Notes under the pieces: generated by a model
What the model was told of the DNA's origin: nothing
Databases searched by the model: none
What the model saw: the letters and a program-made list of their open reading frames with translations, nothing else
In this document: positions 18,549-27,519 of the stretch, in pieces
How positions within the stretch are numbered: the stretch's first letter is position 1
Layout: each line of letters opens with the position of its first letter
Origin: Gammaproteobacteria bacterium
GTDB lineage: Bacteria > Pseudomonadota > Gammaproteobacteria > Steroidobacterales > Steroidobacteraceae
Reading direction: 5' to 3'
DNA: 43,200 nt
Assembly (NCBI GenBank): GCA_010027845.1
Contig: RGUL01000011.1
Coordinates: 1 to 43,200, forward strand
Program-made: the position numbers and the translations under genes

Positions 18549-20726
18549 TCAGACGTCGAAGAGTTCGCGCAACGGCAAACTGCGCGGCGCACGACCAGTG
18601 GCCGCACGGATGGCGTTGACGAGCGCGGGTGCGATCACCGGCGTAGCCGGCTCACCGCAACCACCTGGCGTCGCCTCACTCGGCACGATGTGCACTTCGA
18701 TCGACGGTGTGTCCGCAAGGCGCAAAATGGGTTGATCGTCGTAATTCGCGTCGCGCACCGCATTCGCCTCGAACGTCACACCGCCGTAGAGCGCGGCCGA
18801 CAAACCGAACACGATCGCACCCTGCATCTGTTGCGTGACGATGCCCGGGTGCACCACCGTGCCGCAGTCGACCACACAAACCACGCGATGCAGGCGTAAT
18901 TTTTTGCCGCGCACTTCGACCTCGGCGACCTGCGCGACGCGCGTGCCGTAACTTTCCATGCAAGCGATTCCGAGCCCGCGCCCGCGCGGCAAACGGCGAC
19001 CCCAGCCCGCGATGCTCGCCGCTTTCTCGAGCACGACCCGCATGCGCGGATCGTCGCCGAGCATCGCTAAACGAAATTCGAGCGGATCGCGGCGCGCCGC
19101 ACGCGCGACCTCATCCAAAAAACACTCGACTGCAAAACCGGTGTGCGAGTGACCGACCGAACGCCAAAAGCCGACCGGTACCCCGAGATCGACTTCGTGA
19201 TAATCGACGTGCACGTTCGGCATCGCATAGCGCATGTCGTCGGCGCCCTGGGTCAATAAAAAATCGTGACCGCGAGCGAGTAACTCCGGGCTGCGCCGAC
19301 GGGCGACCGACGGACCGGCGATCCGGTGCGCCCACGCAACCAATCGGCCATCCGCATCGACGCAGGCGGCCAGACGGTTCGCGACCGCCGGTCGATAGAA
19401 GTCGTGTTTGAGATCGTCGGCACGACTCCACATCACCTTCACCGGGCCTTCGACCCGACGCGCGAGCTCGACAGCTTCGACGACATAGTCCCATTCACCA
19501 CGTCGACCGAATGCACCGCCGATGAGTTGCGTATGGACGTGTACCGACTCGAGTGGCAAGCCGGTGATTTTGGCCGCTTGGTCCTGCGCACGACTCGGTG
19601 CCTGCGTGCCCACCCAAAGATCACAGCGATCAGCGCGCACCCAAGCCGTGGTCGCTAGTGGCTCGAGCGCGGCATGGGCGAGGAACGGCGTGTCGTAATC
19701 GGCTTCGATCCAGCGACCGGCCGCGCGACCGCGCGCACGCACCGCCGCCACGTCACCGATCACGCGTGCCGGCGCACCGGGCGCATCGAGTGCCGCCTGC
19801 AATCTTCGATGCTGCGTCGCACTCGTCGCCGTACCGTTCGGACCGGTCTCCCATTCGCAAACCAGCGCTGCGCGGCCGCGCATCGCAGTCCAAAAATCGT
19901 GCGCCACGACGGCGACGCCGTAGGGCGTTTCGTGGATCGAAGTCACGCCCCGCACTCGACGCGCTGCCGCGGCGTCGCAGTGAGACAACCGTCCACCGAA
20001 ATGCGGACAACGCTCGAACACCGCAACCTGCATGCCAGGCAAGCGCACGTCGATCGCGAACGTCGCCGAACCGTCGACCTTCGCTGGCGTATCGCGCCGC
20101 TGCGGCGCCCGACCGAGCAAGCGACGCTCGTGCGCCGCCTTCAAAGGTGGATCTGCATCGATCGGCAACTGCCGCGCAAGTTGCGCAAACTCGCCGTAAT
20201 GGGCGCGCTCGTTCGGACGATCGAGATTGCCCAGCACGCCCTGCACCGCCGTCACGCGCTCGAGTGGTACCTGCCAAGTTTGCGCCGCCGCGCGGCGCAG
20301 CGACTCGCGGGCGGCCGCACCGAGCTTCGAGAACGGCAAGAACGTCGAACTCACGCTACTCGAATAACCGGTCGATTGATTACCGCGCGCATCGCGGAAC
20401 CGCACCGCGCCGGGCGCGAGCTCGACCACGACTCGCTCGAACGGCAGTTCGAGTTCCTCGGCAATGATCATCGGCAAGGCAGTGAGCACGCCTTGGCCCA
20501 TTTCCGATTTGTGCACGGCGACGTGCGCCGAGCCATCGGCGGCGATCGACAGCCACGCTGCCACCTGCCAAGCGCCCGCGGCGTCGGTCGCCACACCGGT
20601 CGCCACACCGGTCGCGTCAACGGGTGGCAGCGCGACGCCGATCAAAGGGGCCCCGGCCATCACACCGCCGGCCATCACACCACCAGCGATCGCGCCACCC
20701 GTCAGCATAAATTCTCGCCGCCGCAT
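18549..20726 (-). CDS. Molybdenum hydroxylase large subunit, isoquinoline 1-oxidoreductase beta type
   Basis: A 725-residue member of the xanthine dehydrogenase family resembling IorB. An N-terminal twin-arginine signal (MRRREFMLTGGAIAGG) indicates export, as for other IorB-like proteins. Characteristic segments are AVHKSEMGQGVLTALPMIIA, NQSTGYSSSV, LIGGAFGRRGEWDYVVEAV for pterin binding, and the C-terminal GGCGEPATPVIAPALVNAI with the catalytic glutamate at about E692. Such enzymes hydroxylate N-heteroaromatics or oxidise aldehydes and need a small [2Fe-2S] alpha subunit, normally encoded next door; none is present in this window. The ATG at 20726 is chosen because it opens directly on the Tat motif. 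It is divergent from the TSUP gene and ends immediately beside the convergent SUMF-like gene. Confidence 0.88.
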   Translation of the reverse strand: MRRREFMLTGGAIAGGVMAGGVMAGAPLIGVALPPVDATGVATGVATDAAGAWQVAAWLSIAADGSAHVAVHKSEMGQGVLTALPMIIAEELELPFERVVVELAPGAVRFRDARGNQSTGYSSSVSSTFLPFSKLGAAARESLRRAAAQTWQVPLERVTAVQGVLGNLDRPNERAHYGEFAQLARQLPIDADPPLKAAHERRLLGRAPQRRDTPAKVDGSATFAIDVRLPGMQVAVFERCPHFGGRLSHCDAAAARRVRGVTSIHETPYGVAVVAHDFWTAMRGRAALVCEWETGPNGTATSATQHRRLQAALDAPGAPARVIGDVAAVRARGRAAGRWIEADYDTPFLAHAALEPLATTAWVRADRCDLWVGTQAPSRAQDQAAKITGLPLESVHVHTQLIGGAFGRRGEWDYVVEAVELARRVEGPVKVMWSRADDLKHDFYRPAVANRLAACVDADGRLVAWAHRIAGPSVARRRSPELLARGHDFLLTQGADDMRYAMPNVHVDYHEVDLGVPVGFWRSVGHSHTGFAVECFLDEVARAARRDPLEFRLAMLGDDPRMRVVLEKAASIAGWGRRLPRGRGLGIACMESYGTRVAQVAEVEVRGKKLRLHRVVCVVDCGTVVHPGIVTQQMQGAIVFGLSAALYGGVTFEANAVRDANYDDQPILRLADTPSIEVHIVPSEATPGGCGEPATPVIAPALVNAIRAATGRAPRSLPLRELFDV
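20586..20682. repeat. In-frame short tandem repeats in the Tat signal/N-terminal region
   Basis: Two short duplications lie inside the 5' part of the molybdenum hydroxylase gene. A 12-base unit (GGTCGCCACACC) occurs twice at 20586-20609 with a partial third copy, encoding TGVATGVATD. A 15-base unit (CCGGCCATCACACCG) occurs at 20653-20667 and again, with one change, at 20668-20682, encoding GGVMAGGVMAG. Both units are multiples of three, so slippage would change the signal-peptide length without a frameshift. Confidence 0.7.
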
Positions 20727-20784
20727 GCACGCGAGCTTACCCGGCAAGTGTCCGCCTCGCGACTTCCCGTAAACTTCCGCTGTC

Positions 20785-21609
20785 ATGTCGGACCCGTCGG
20801 AATTACTCCCCATCCTGCTCGCGTTGATCGCCGCAGGGCTCAGCGCAGGCGTTATCGCAGGCCTGCTCGGTGTCGGCGGCGGCATCGTGCTCGTGCCCGT
20901 GCTCGATCTCGCACTGCCCCATGCAGGGGTCCCGGTCGCATGGTCGATGCACGTCGCGGTCGCCACCTCGCTGGCCTCGATCGTGCCCACGGCGATTTCC
21001 TCCTCGCGTGCCCACCACGCCCGTGGCGCCGTCGACTGGTCTTTGGCCCGCGCCTGGGCGCCGGGCATGGCACTCGGTGCGCTCGTCGGCAGCCAATTGG
21101 CGGCCCGTGCGCCGGCTGCGACGTTGAGCGCGGTGTTCGGCTGCGTCGCGCTGCTCGCGGCACTCAAAATGTTGCTACCGCTCGACGAATGGCGACTGAC
21201 CGACACCACGCCCCGCGGCCTCGGCGGCAACGCCCTCGCCGCGCTGATCGCGGGCGTCTCGAGCGTGATGGGGATCGGCGGTGGCACGTTGTCGGTGCCC
21301 GCGATGACACTGACAGGCAGCACCGTGCACGCCGCCGTCGGCACGGCGGCATTCTTCGGACTTTTGATCGCCGCACCCGGCACCGTCGGCTATTTGCTCG
21401 CACCGGCACCCACCGAGTTCCCGTACGGCACGATCGGACTCGTGAGCTTACCTGCGTTGCTCTTCGTCACACCCTGCACGATGCTCACGGCACCGTTCGG
21501 CGCGAAACTCGCACACCGCCTGCCGAAGCGTCGGCTCTCGCAGGCTTTCGGAATTTTTCTCGCGCTCGTCGCCACAAGAATGCTGTGGCGCAGCATCATC
21601 CCTCACTGA
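20785..21609 (+). CDS. TauE/SafE (TSUP) family anion exporter
   Basis: An integral membrane protein of 274 residues with about eight predicted helices. The two internally repeated halves each carry the TSUP glycine signature: GLLGVGGGIVLVPVLDL near residue 26 and SVMGIGGGTLSVPAM near residue 158. Characterised relatives move sulfite, sulfoacetate, sulfolactate or similar small organic anions. Here it is first in a five-gene operon with CoA-linked catabolic enzymes, so export or import of a small organic acid is plausible, but the substrate cannot be read from sequence. Confidence 0.85.
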   Translation: MSDPSELLPILLALIAAGLSAGVIAGLLGVGGGIVLVPVLDLALPHAGVPVAWSMHVAVATSLASIVPTAISSSRAHHARGAVDWSLARAWAPGMALGALVGSQLAARAPAATLSAVFGCVALLAALKMLLPLDEWRLTDTTPRGLGGNALAALIAGVSSVMGIGGGTLSVPAMTLTGSTVHAAVGTAAFFGLLIAAPGTVGYLLAPAPTEFPYGTIGLVSLPALLFVTPCTMLTAPFGAKLAHRLPKRRLSQAFGIFLALVATRMLWRSIIPH

Positions 21610-21619
21610 GTGATCGCCC

Positions 21620-22630
21620 ATGACTGCCACCGATATCGCCGGTCCGTACTTCGAAGATTTTCACCTCGGTCTCGAATTCGACGCACCGGCCGTCACGCTC
21701 AACGCAGGCCACGCGGCACTTCATCAAGCGACTTTCGGCGATCGCATGCGCCTGCCGCTCGATCATCACGCCAGCCGACGCACGACCGGCAATGACCGAC
21801 CGCTCGCGCATCCGTTACTACCGATCAACATCGCGATCGGTCAATCGACCTGGGCCTCGCAACGCGTGAAGGCGAATTTGTTTTATCGCGGACTGACGCT
21901 GTTGCGACCGGTGCACCTCGAGGACACGCTCTACACGCGCACCAAAGTCGTCGGACTTCGCCAAAACAAACCTCAATCGGGTCGCGCAGCGACCGGCATC
22001 GTCGCGCTGGAAATGACCACGGTGAATCAAGCGGGTGACACCGTGCTGCATTTTTGGCGCTGCCCGATGATTCCCTGCCGCGACGCCGAGGCTCGAACGG
22101 GTCATGCGGACGATCTCGAACGCATCGGCGCTGCGGTCGGTGTCGAGGCGGCGCGGGCTGCGATACCCGAAACTTGGGATCTCGTCGATTGCAAGCACTG
22201 GAGCGGTCGCAAAGCGCGCGATCTGCAGGCAGGCGAGCGGTTCAGAATCGAAGCGCGCGACACCATCACGCTCGCCCCCGAGCTCGTGCGCAGTTCGCTC
22301 AATATGGCGATGGCACACACGGACGCCAAACTGTCCTATCTCGGCGAGCGACTGGTTTATGGCGGTCACACGATCTTCATGGGCTATGCGCAACTCACCC
22401 GCGCACTGCCGAATTTGTTGTCGCTGCTCGCTTGGGAGCGTTGCGATCACACGGCTCCCGTAGTCGAGAACGATCGCCTGCGAACCGAATGCACCGTCAC
22501 CGACATCGTGCCGCTCCCGGCGGATCGCGGCGCGCTGCTGCGCATCGCTGCCGAGGTGCACGCGGCTCGTGGCGAGCCCGAAACCGAAAGCAAAGTTCTG
22601 GATTGGACTTTTTGGGCGTGGAGCGCTTGA
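21620..22630 (+). CDS. MaoC-like double-hotdog dehydratase (mesaconyl-CoA hydratase type)
   Basis: A 336-residue protein with two hotdog domains, similar in layout to the mesaconyl-CoA hydratase (Mch) family that hydrates mesaconyl-CoA to beta-methylmalyl-CoA. The N-terminal domain opens with GPYFEDFHLGLEFDAPAVTL and contains NLFYRGLTLLRPVHLEDTLY; the C-terminal domain has RDTITLAPELVRSSLNMAMA and the conserved ERLVYGGHTIF. The match is by family pattern, so another 2-enoyl-CoA with a branched or acidic side chain is equally possible. It lies 10 bases after the TSUP gene and overlaps the MmgE/PrpD gene. Confidence 0.8.
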   Translation: MTATDIAGPYFEDFHLGLEFDAPAVTLNAGHAALHQATFGDRMRLPLDHHASRRTTGNDRPLAHPLLPINIAIGQSTWASQRVKANLFYRGLTLLRPVHLEDTLYTRTKVVGLRQNKPQSGRAATGIVALEMTTVNQAGDTVLHFWRCPMIPCRDAEARTGHADDLERIGAAVGVEAARAAIPETWDLVDCKHWSGRKARDLQAGERFRIEARDTITLAPELVRSSLNMAMAHTDAKLSYLGERLVYGGHTIFMGYAQLTRALPNLLSLLAWERCDHTAPVVENDRLRTECTVTDIVPLPADRGALLRIAAEVHAARGEPETESKVLDWTFWAWSA

Positions 22631-24015
22631 GCGCCGACCTGCAAAGCAGCGAGAGCATCACGACGCGTCTCGTGCGACGCATCGTATTAGACGGCGCGCG
22701 GGAGTTGCCGCTTGCGGCAGCCGAGGCAACGCGCACCTTCGTACTCGACTCGCTAGGCGTTGCGCTCTCCGGCACTCGAGTACCCATGGTGCGCGAACTC
22801 GCGACGATCGCGGTCGAATGGGGTCGCGGCGATGCAGCACGCGTTTGGGGCACGGGCGAGCGCGTGCCCGCCGCGACCGCCGCATTTTTGAACGGCTATC
22901 AAATCCACAACCAAGAATGGGACTGCGTACACGAACCGGCCGTGGTGCATCCGATGGCCGTCGTGCTAGCGACGCTGCTCGCCTACGCCGATGCACGCGG
23001 CGGCATCGACGGCCGGCGTTTCATGCGGGCCTGTTCGACCGCGGTCGACGTCGCGGCCTCGATCGGCTGCGCGGCGCGGAACAAACTGCGATTTTTTAGA
23101 CCCGCGATGTGCGGCGCGCTCGGTGCCACGGCGGGCCTCGCGCAATTGAATGGCTGCGACGAAGCGACCACCCGTAGCGCACTTGGCCTCGCTTACAGCC
23201 AACTCTCGGGCACGATGCAAGCACACCTCGAAGGCTCGCCGGTGTTGCCGATGCAGATCGCCTTCAATACCCGCGCCGCACTGATCGCCATCGAACTTGC
23301 CTTGCGCGGCATCCGCGGCCCGGGTGACTTTCTCGAAGGGCCGTTCGGCTTCTTTTCTTTGATTGATCCCGACTTCGATCGCGACGCGTTCGCCGACTTC
23401 GAGTCACGACACTACATCACCGAGTTGTCGCACAAACCGTTTCCGAGTGGGCGCGCCACGCACGGCGGCGTCGACGGTGTGCTCACGCTGCGAGCCCGTC
23501 ATGGTTTCACGGTCGAGGCGATCGAGGCCGTGCACGTCTATGCGCCGCCCCTCGTGCGCCAACTCGTCGATCGACCGCCGTCGCCCGATATGGCGCCGTC
23601 CTACGCGCGACTATGTTTGCCATACGTCGCGGCGACCGCACTGCTCGAGGGTGACGTCGACGTCGAAGATTTCGAGCCGACCGCAATCGCCGACGCCGCA
23701 CGTCAAACGCTGGCGCGTCGCATCGTCGTGTTCCCCGATACCAATCCCGCTTTGAACGCACTCGCGCCACAACGCGTACGCGTGCAGTTGCACGACGGCA
23801 CGAGTCACGAACTCGATCTACCGAGCGTGCTCGGCGCACCCGGCCGTCCACTCGGCCGCGAGCGGCATCTGCAAAAGTTCCACCGCGCCGCCACCTCGGG
23901 CCTGCGGCCGCTGTCCACCGCGCGGGTCGAACAGTTGATCGCGCTGGTGGACGAATTGCACGACTTACTCGATTTACGTCAACTCGTCGCTGCCACACTG
24001 TTCGAGGATCCATGA
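22618..24015 (+). CDS. MmgE/PrpD family protein
   Basis: A 465-residue member of the MmgE/PrpD family, which includes 2-methylcitrate dehydratase and cis-aconitate decarboxylase (itaconate-forming). Family features are DSLGVALSGTRVPMVREL near the N-terminus, AAFLNGYQIHNQEWDC (the equivalent of the active-site NGxxxHxxDxD loop, but with E-W-D-C), GALGATAGLAQLNG and a helical lid region ending with KPFPSGRATHGGVDGV. The start is taken as a GTG at 22618 inside the end of the maoC-like gene; a TTG at 22627 is also possible, and neither has a good ribosome site. Many paralogues in catabolic clusters have unknown substrates. Confidence 0.85.
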   Translation: MERLSADLQSSESITTRLVRRIVLDGARELPLAAAEATRTFVLDSLGVALSGTRVPMVRELATIAVEWGRGDAARVWGTGERVPAATAAFLNGYQIHNQEWDCVHEPAVVHPMAVVLATLLAYADARGGIDGRRFMRACSTAVDVAASIGCAARNKLRFFRPAMCGALGATAGLAQLNGCDEATTRSALGLAYSQLSGTMQAHLEGSPVLPMQIAFNTRAALIAIELALRGIRGPGDFLEGPFGFFSLIDPDFDRDAFADFESRHYITELSHKPFPSGRATHGGVDGVLTLRARHGFTVEAIEAVHVYAPPLVRQLVDRPPSPDMAPSYARLCLPYVAATALLEGDVDVEDFEPTAIADAARQTLARRIVVFPDTNPALNALAPQRVRVQLHDGTSHELDLPSVLGAPGRPLGRERHLQKFHRAATSGLRPLSTARVEQLIALVDELHDLLDLRQLVAATLFEDP

Positions 24016-25421
24016 GCTTCCCGACCTATTTCGATTCGTTCGATTACGCGCAGATGCGGCGCGACTTTCCGCTGGGCGACGATTTTGCGAACTTCGCGCG
24101 CGGGTCGCGCGATTCGATCCGCGCCCACCAAGAGAAACTTTTCCTGCGTTGCGTCGCGCGTGCTTGGGAAATTCCCTTTTACCAAAGATTATGGCGCTCC
24201 CTTGGACTCGAACCGGGTGACATCCGCACGCTCGCCGATATCGTCAAATTACCGATTTGGGGGAAGTCGGAGTTGATGCGTAGTCTCGCCGAGCATCCAC
24301 CATACGGCGACTATCATGGCTGGGATTCGGTCGCGATCGAGAAACGCCCGGTCACCGTATTGCACACCACGAGCGGCACCACGGGGCGCCCACAAGTGGT
24401 GCTGTTCAGCCCGAAGGCGCGTGAAGTGCAAGCGCTGCTGGTCGCCCGCGTGTGGCGTATGCAAGGACTGCGCAGCGACGACGTGATCCACTCGGTCTAT
24501 GGCCACGGCATGATCAACGGCGGGCACTTCGTGCGCGAAGCGGCGTTGCACTACACCAACAGCCTGTTCCTATCGGCCGGCACCGGCAAAGAAACCCGTT
24601 CGATCACGCAGATTGAAATGATGCGCGATCTACGCGTCACCGTGATCGTCGGTTTTGTCGATTACATCCGGCAACTCGCCGAGACCGCGCGCAGCATGGG
24701 TCTCGAACCAGGTCGTGATCTGCCCATTCGCGCGATCTTCGGGCATGTCGGCCGCGAGTCTCGCGCCGCGCTCGAGCGCGCTTGGGGTGGCGCCCAAGTG
24801 TTCGATTGGTACGGCGTCGCCGACCCCGGGCCGATCGCGGCCGAAGCGACCGATCGCGACGGCATGTACGTGATGGAAGATGCACAATATTTGGAACTCG
24901 TCGACGAGACCGACGGCAACGTCATCGAGACCACCGATCGTCCAGGCGATATGGTGGTGACTTCCCTCTATCGCGACGATATCTACCCCCTCATCCGCTT
25001 CAACACCCACGATTTGTCGGCGTGGAAAGCGGGTCACTCGGCGCTCGGCTGGTCCTTACAGCGAACGGTGGGCGTACTCGGTCGCAGCGATAACATGGTC
25101 AAGTTGCGCGGCATCAACGTTTACCCGCTCGCGCTCGCCGCGATCCTCAACGACCGCCCCGAATTCGCCGGCGAATATTTTTGTCGTGCGACGCGCGACG
25201 CCGCCGGTCGCGACGAACTTACGGTGGTCATCGAGGTACGCGACGATGGGGCAAAGAATTCGGCACTCGCCGAGGCCTTCGCCGCGTTGCTCACGAGGCG
25301 CGTCGGCGTCGAACTGCGGGTCGAGCTCGTCGCACCCGGCGCGACCGCAGGCAGTACCCAGATCGACTCGCGTCAAAAGCCCGTGCGGCTCATCGACGAA
25401 CGACCGAAAGTCGGCGCGTGA
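24012..25421 (+). CDS. Phenylacetate-CoA ligase (PaaK)-like adenylate-forming enzyme
   Basis: A 469-residue ANL-superfamily enzyme of the PaaK branch, predicted to activate an aromatic or other carboxylic acid to its CoA thioester. The P-loop TSGTTGRPQ is at about residues 120-128; IPFYQRLW and GVLGRSDNMVKLRGINVYP match the PaaK N- and C-terminal regions, the latter being the hinge into the mobile C-domain. RFNTHD replaces the usual RYRTGD. A lysine in SRQKPVR near the C-terminus may be the adenylation lysine. Its ATG overlaps the MmgE/PrpD stop by 4 bases and its own stop overlaps the amidase start by 4. Confidence 0.87.
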   Translation: MSFPTYFDSFDYAQMRRDFPLGDDFANFARGSRDSIRAHQEKLFLRCVARAWEIPFYQRLWRSLGLEPGDIRTLADIVKLPIWGKSELMRSLAEHPPYGDYHGWDSVAIEKRPVTVLHTTSGTTGRPQVVLFSPKAREVQALLVARVWRMQGLRSDDVIHSVYGHGMINGGHFVREAALHYTNSLFLSAGTGKETRSITQIEMMRDLRVTVIVGFVDYIRQLAETARSMGLEPGRDLPIRAIFGHVGRESRAALERAWGGAQVFDWYGVADPGPIAAEATDRDGMYVMEDAQYLELVDETDGNVIETTDRPGDMVVTSLYRDDIYPLIRFNTHDLSAWKAGHSALGWSLQRTVGVLGRSDNMVKLRGINVYPLALAAILNDRPEFAGEYFCRATRDAAGRDELTVVIEVRDDGAKNSALAEAFAALLTRRVGVELRVELVAPGATAGSTQIDSRQKPVRLIDERPKVGA

Positions 25422-26695
25422 CGACGCAGACGGCCGTACAACGCTGCGAGCGGGCGCTCGAAAGACTCGCTGCCGGCGTTGCGCGAGGCGCGTTCGAGTT
25501 CGTCGACGTAACCGGCGCTCGCGCGGTCGCAGAAGAAATCGATGCGCGGCTGACCGCGGGACTCGCGCCGCGGCCGCTCGAGGGGCTTTTGGCGTGCGTC
25601 AAAGCGAACGTCGCCGTCGCCGGCTGGCCACACACGGCGGGACTCGCCGTGCGTCGCGATCATGTCGCGAGTCGCGATGCGGCGGTCGTTGCTCGTCTGC
25701 GCGCCGCCGGCGCGATCCTCTTGGGCTCCACCGCGATGGACGAGGCGGCGCTCGGCGCGACCGGTCGCAGCATTCACGGCGCGATCGAAAATCCGCAGAA
25801 TCGACCCGATGGTGTCGCTGCCGGCATTTGCGATCTCGGGATCGGCACCGACACCATCGGGTCGATTCGTATCCCCGCTGCGTTTTGCGGTGTGTACGGC
25901 TTCAAACCATCGTTCGCGGCGTGCACCACCGAGGGCGTCGTTGCGACTCACGCCGACTTCGATCACGTCGGACCGCTCGCAGCCCATCTGCCACTGCTGA
26001 GCCGCGCGCACGCCGCGCTCGTTGATTCGACGGGCGCACCGACTGCGCCGCCGGACCAGGTGTCGCCCAAAGATTTGCGCGTCGCGTACTGTCGCGACCC
26101 GTCGGCACTCGGCGCCGATGACGACTGCCGTGCGACATTCGAAACGATGCTCGACCTGCTCCGCGCAGCCGGCGTCGAACTCGTGGCCGTAGATCTCGAA
26201 CGGTTCGACTTATCGCGCTTGCGACGTGCGATTTTTAGCGCCTGCGAGCATGCTTTGTGGCGCGACCATGCAGCGAATTTACGCAATCCAGCTGACGGTA
26301 CGCTGGGCTATTCACCGACGCTGCGCAAACTACTCGTGTACGGTGGCTCGCTCGACGCGACGAAACTGCAAGCGATCGCAGCCCGCATCGCCGCGTTCCG
26401 CGCAGAGTTCCCAGGGGTGCTCGTCGGGGCGGACGCGCTGTTGACGCCGACGACGCCGCGAGCCGCGTTCGATCTTGCGAGCGCACCCCCCGATGACATC
26501 GCCGACTTTACGGTGATCGCCTCGGCCACCGGCGCACCGGCGCTCAGCATACCGATGCCGGGCCGCGCTCACGACGCGCCGCCGCTGGGCGTACAGTTGG
26601 TGGGGCACGTCGGCGCGGATCGGAAATTGCTGGCGATCGCAGCAGCGATCACCACGGTCGTCGCAAAATCGACTCAGCCGATCGCGCTGCGATAG
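25418..26695 (+). CDS. Amidase-signature family protein lacking the cis-serine loop
   Basis: A 425-residue amidase-signature protein starting at a GTG that overlaps the ligase stop. The family lysine is at about K62 (CVKANVAVAGWPHTAG), and the nucleophilic serine is at about S149 in GTDTIGSIRIPAAFCGVYGF. Normal members have a GGSSGGSAAA loop just before VAAG, which supplies the cis-serine of the Ser-Ser-Lys triad. Here the sequence goes from NRPDG directly to VAAG, an apparent in-frame loss of about nine residues. The protein is otherwise full length with an intact frame, so it is either inactive, repurposed or recently decayed. It ends the five-gene operon and overlaps the convergent PuuE-like gene by 22 bases. 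Confidence 0.8.
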   Translation: MTTQTAVQRCERALERLAAGVARGAFEFVDVTGARAVAEEIDARLTAGLAPRPLEGLLACVKANVAVAGWPHTAGLAVRRDHVASRDAAVVARLRAAGAILLGSTAMDEAALGATGRSIHGAIENPQNRPDGVAAGICDLGIGTDTIGSIRIPAAFCGVYGFKPSFAACTTEGVVATHADFDHVGPLAAHLPLLSRAHAALVDSTGAPTAPPDQVSPKDLRVAYCRDPSALGADDDCRATFETMLDLLRAAGVELVAVDLERFDLSRLRRAIFSACEHALWRDHAANLRNPADGTLGYSPTLRKLLVYGGSLDATKLQAIAARIAAFRAEFPGVLVGADALLTPTTPRAAFDLASAPPDDIADFTVIASATGAPALSIPMPGRAHDAPPLGVQLVGHVGADRKLLAIAAAITTVVAKSTQPIALR

Positions 26696-27519
26696 TGCGC
26701 GGCGATGTCGCTGCGGCGCGCGATCCAAACGCCGCGCACCGACGCCGCATAACGCAAGAATTCTTCGAACGCAACAATCCGGCCCGGACGGCCGATGATC
26801 CGTAAGTGCACACCCACCGACATCATGCGTGGCCGAGCCGCACTCTCGGCGTACAAGCAATCGAAACTGTCTTTCAAATATTGAAGCCAGTCGCGTGGCA
26901 TCAACGCCGGCGCGTTCCACATTTTCATGTCGTTCGTGTCGAGGGCGTACGGCAGCACGACGATCGGACGCGCGTAAGTGCGATCCATGAACGGCTCGTC
27001 CCGACTAAAGTCGTCCATGTGATATTCGTAGCCTTCTTCGACGAGCAAACGACGCGTCTCGCCGGTATGTAGGTAGCGCGACAGCCAGCCGACCGGACGC
27101 CGACCGGTGGTGCGCTCGATGCTGACGGAGGCATCGCGAATGAATTGCCGCTCGCGCGCCTCGTCCATGCCAAGCTGAAATGCCCAACGGTGCCCGTGTG
27201 CACACACCTCGTGCCCATCAGCGGCAATTCTTTGCGCCACCTGTGGCGCGCGTTCGAGCGCCACGGCCGCAGCCGTGAACGTCGCGGACATACCGTACTT
27301 TTGCAGCAAGTTCAGCACCCGCGGTGCGCCTTCGTTGATGCCGTAGGCGTAATTGCTCTCGTTGCCGTAATTACGTACCGGTTTTTTCAGCATCACACCG
27401 AGCTCGTCGACGGGCTCGGGTCCCCGATCACCATCGGCGAGATTTTGTTCGGCACCCTCTTCGACGTTCACCACCAAAGACAGCGCGAGTTTTGCCTCGT
27501 TCGGCCAGCGCCAACTCAT
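26674..27519 (-). CDS. Polysaccharide deacetylase-fold hydrolase, PuuE-like (cyclic amide/imide hydrolase)
   Basis: A 281-residue NodB-fold protein that follows PuuE, the metal-independent allantoinase, more than chitin deacetylases. Matching segments are WPNEAKLALSLVVNVEEGAE, GHEVCAHGHRW, GRRPVGWLSR, VLPYALDTNDMKMW, WLQYLKDSFDCLYAE and MMSVGVHLRIIGRPGRI. Relatives open cyclic ureides, imides or amides. No purine catabolic gene (uricase, OHCU decarboxylase, allantoate amidohydrolase) is here, so allantoin is not implied. Its ATG shares one base with the SDR stop (TGATG), so the pair is an operon. Confidence 0.83.
   Translation of the reverse strand: MSWRWPNEAKLALSLVVNVEEGAEQNLADGDRGPEPVDELGVMLKKPVRNYGNESNYAYGINEGAPRVLNLLQKYGMSATFTAAAVALERAPQVAQRIAADGHEVCAHGHRWAFQLGMDEARERQFIRDASVSIERTTGRRPVGWLSRYLHTGETRRLLVEEGYEYHMDDFSRDEPFMDRTYARPIVVLPYALDTNDMKMWNAPALMPRDWLQYLKDSFDCLYAESAARPRMMSVGVHLRIIGRPGRIVAFEEFLRYAASVRGVWIARRSDIAAHYRSAIG

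Noticed and set aside
20727-21383. N-terminal extension of the molybdenum hydroxylase frame
   Set aside because: It is antisense to the TSUP gene; the Tat signal at 20726 marks the true start.
19674-21623. Long plus-strand open frame of 649 codons
   Set aside because: It is Arg/His-rich shadow coding antisense to the molybdenum hydroxylase and out of frame with the TSUP gene; such frames are expected in GC-rich DNA.
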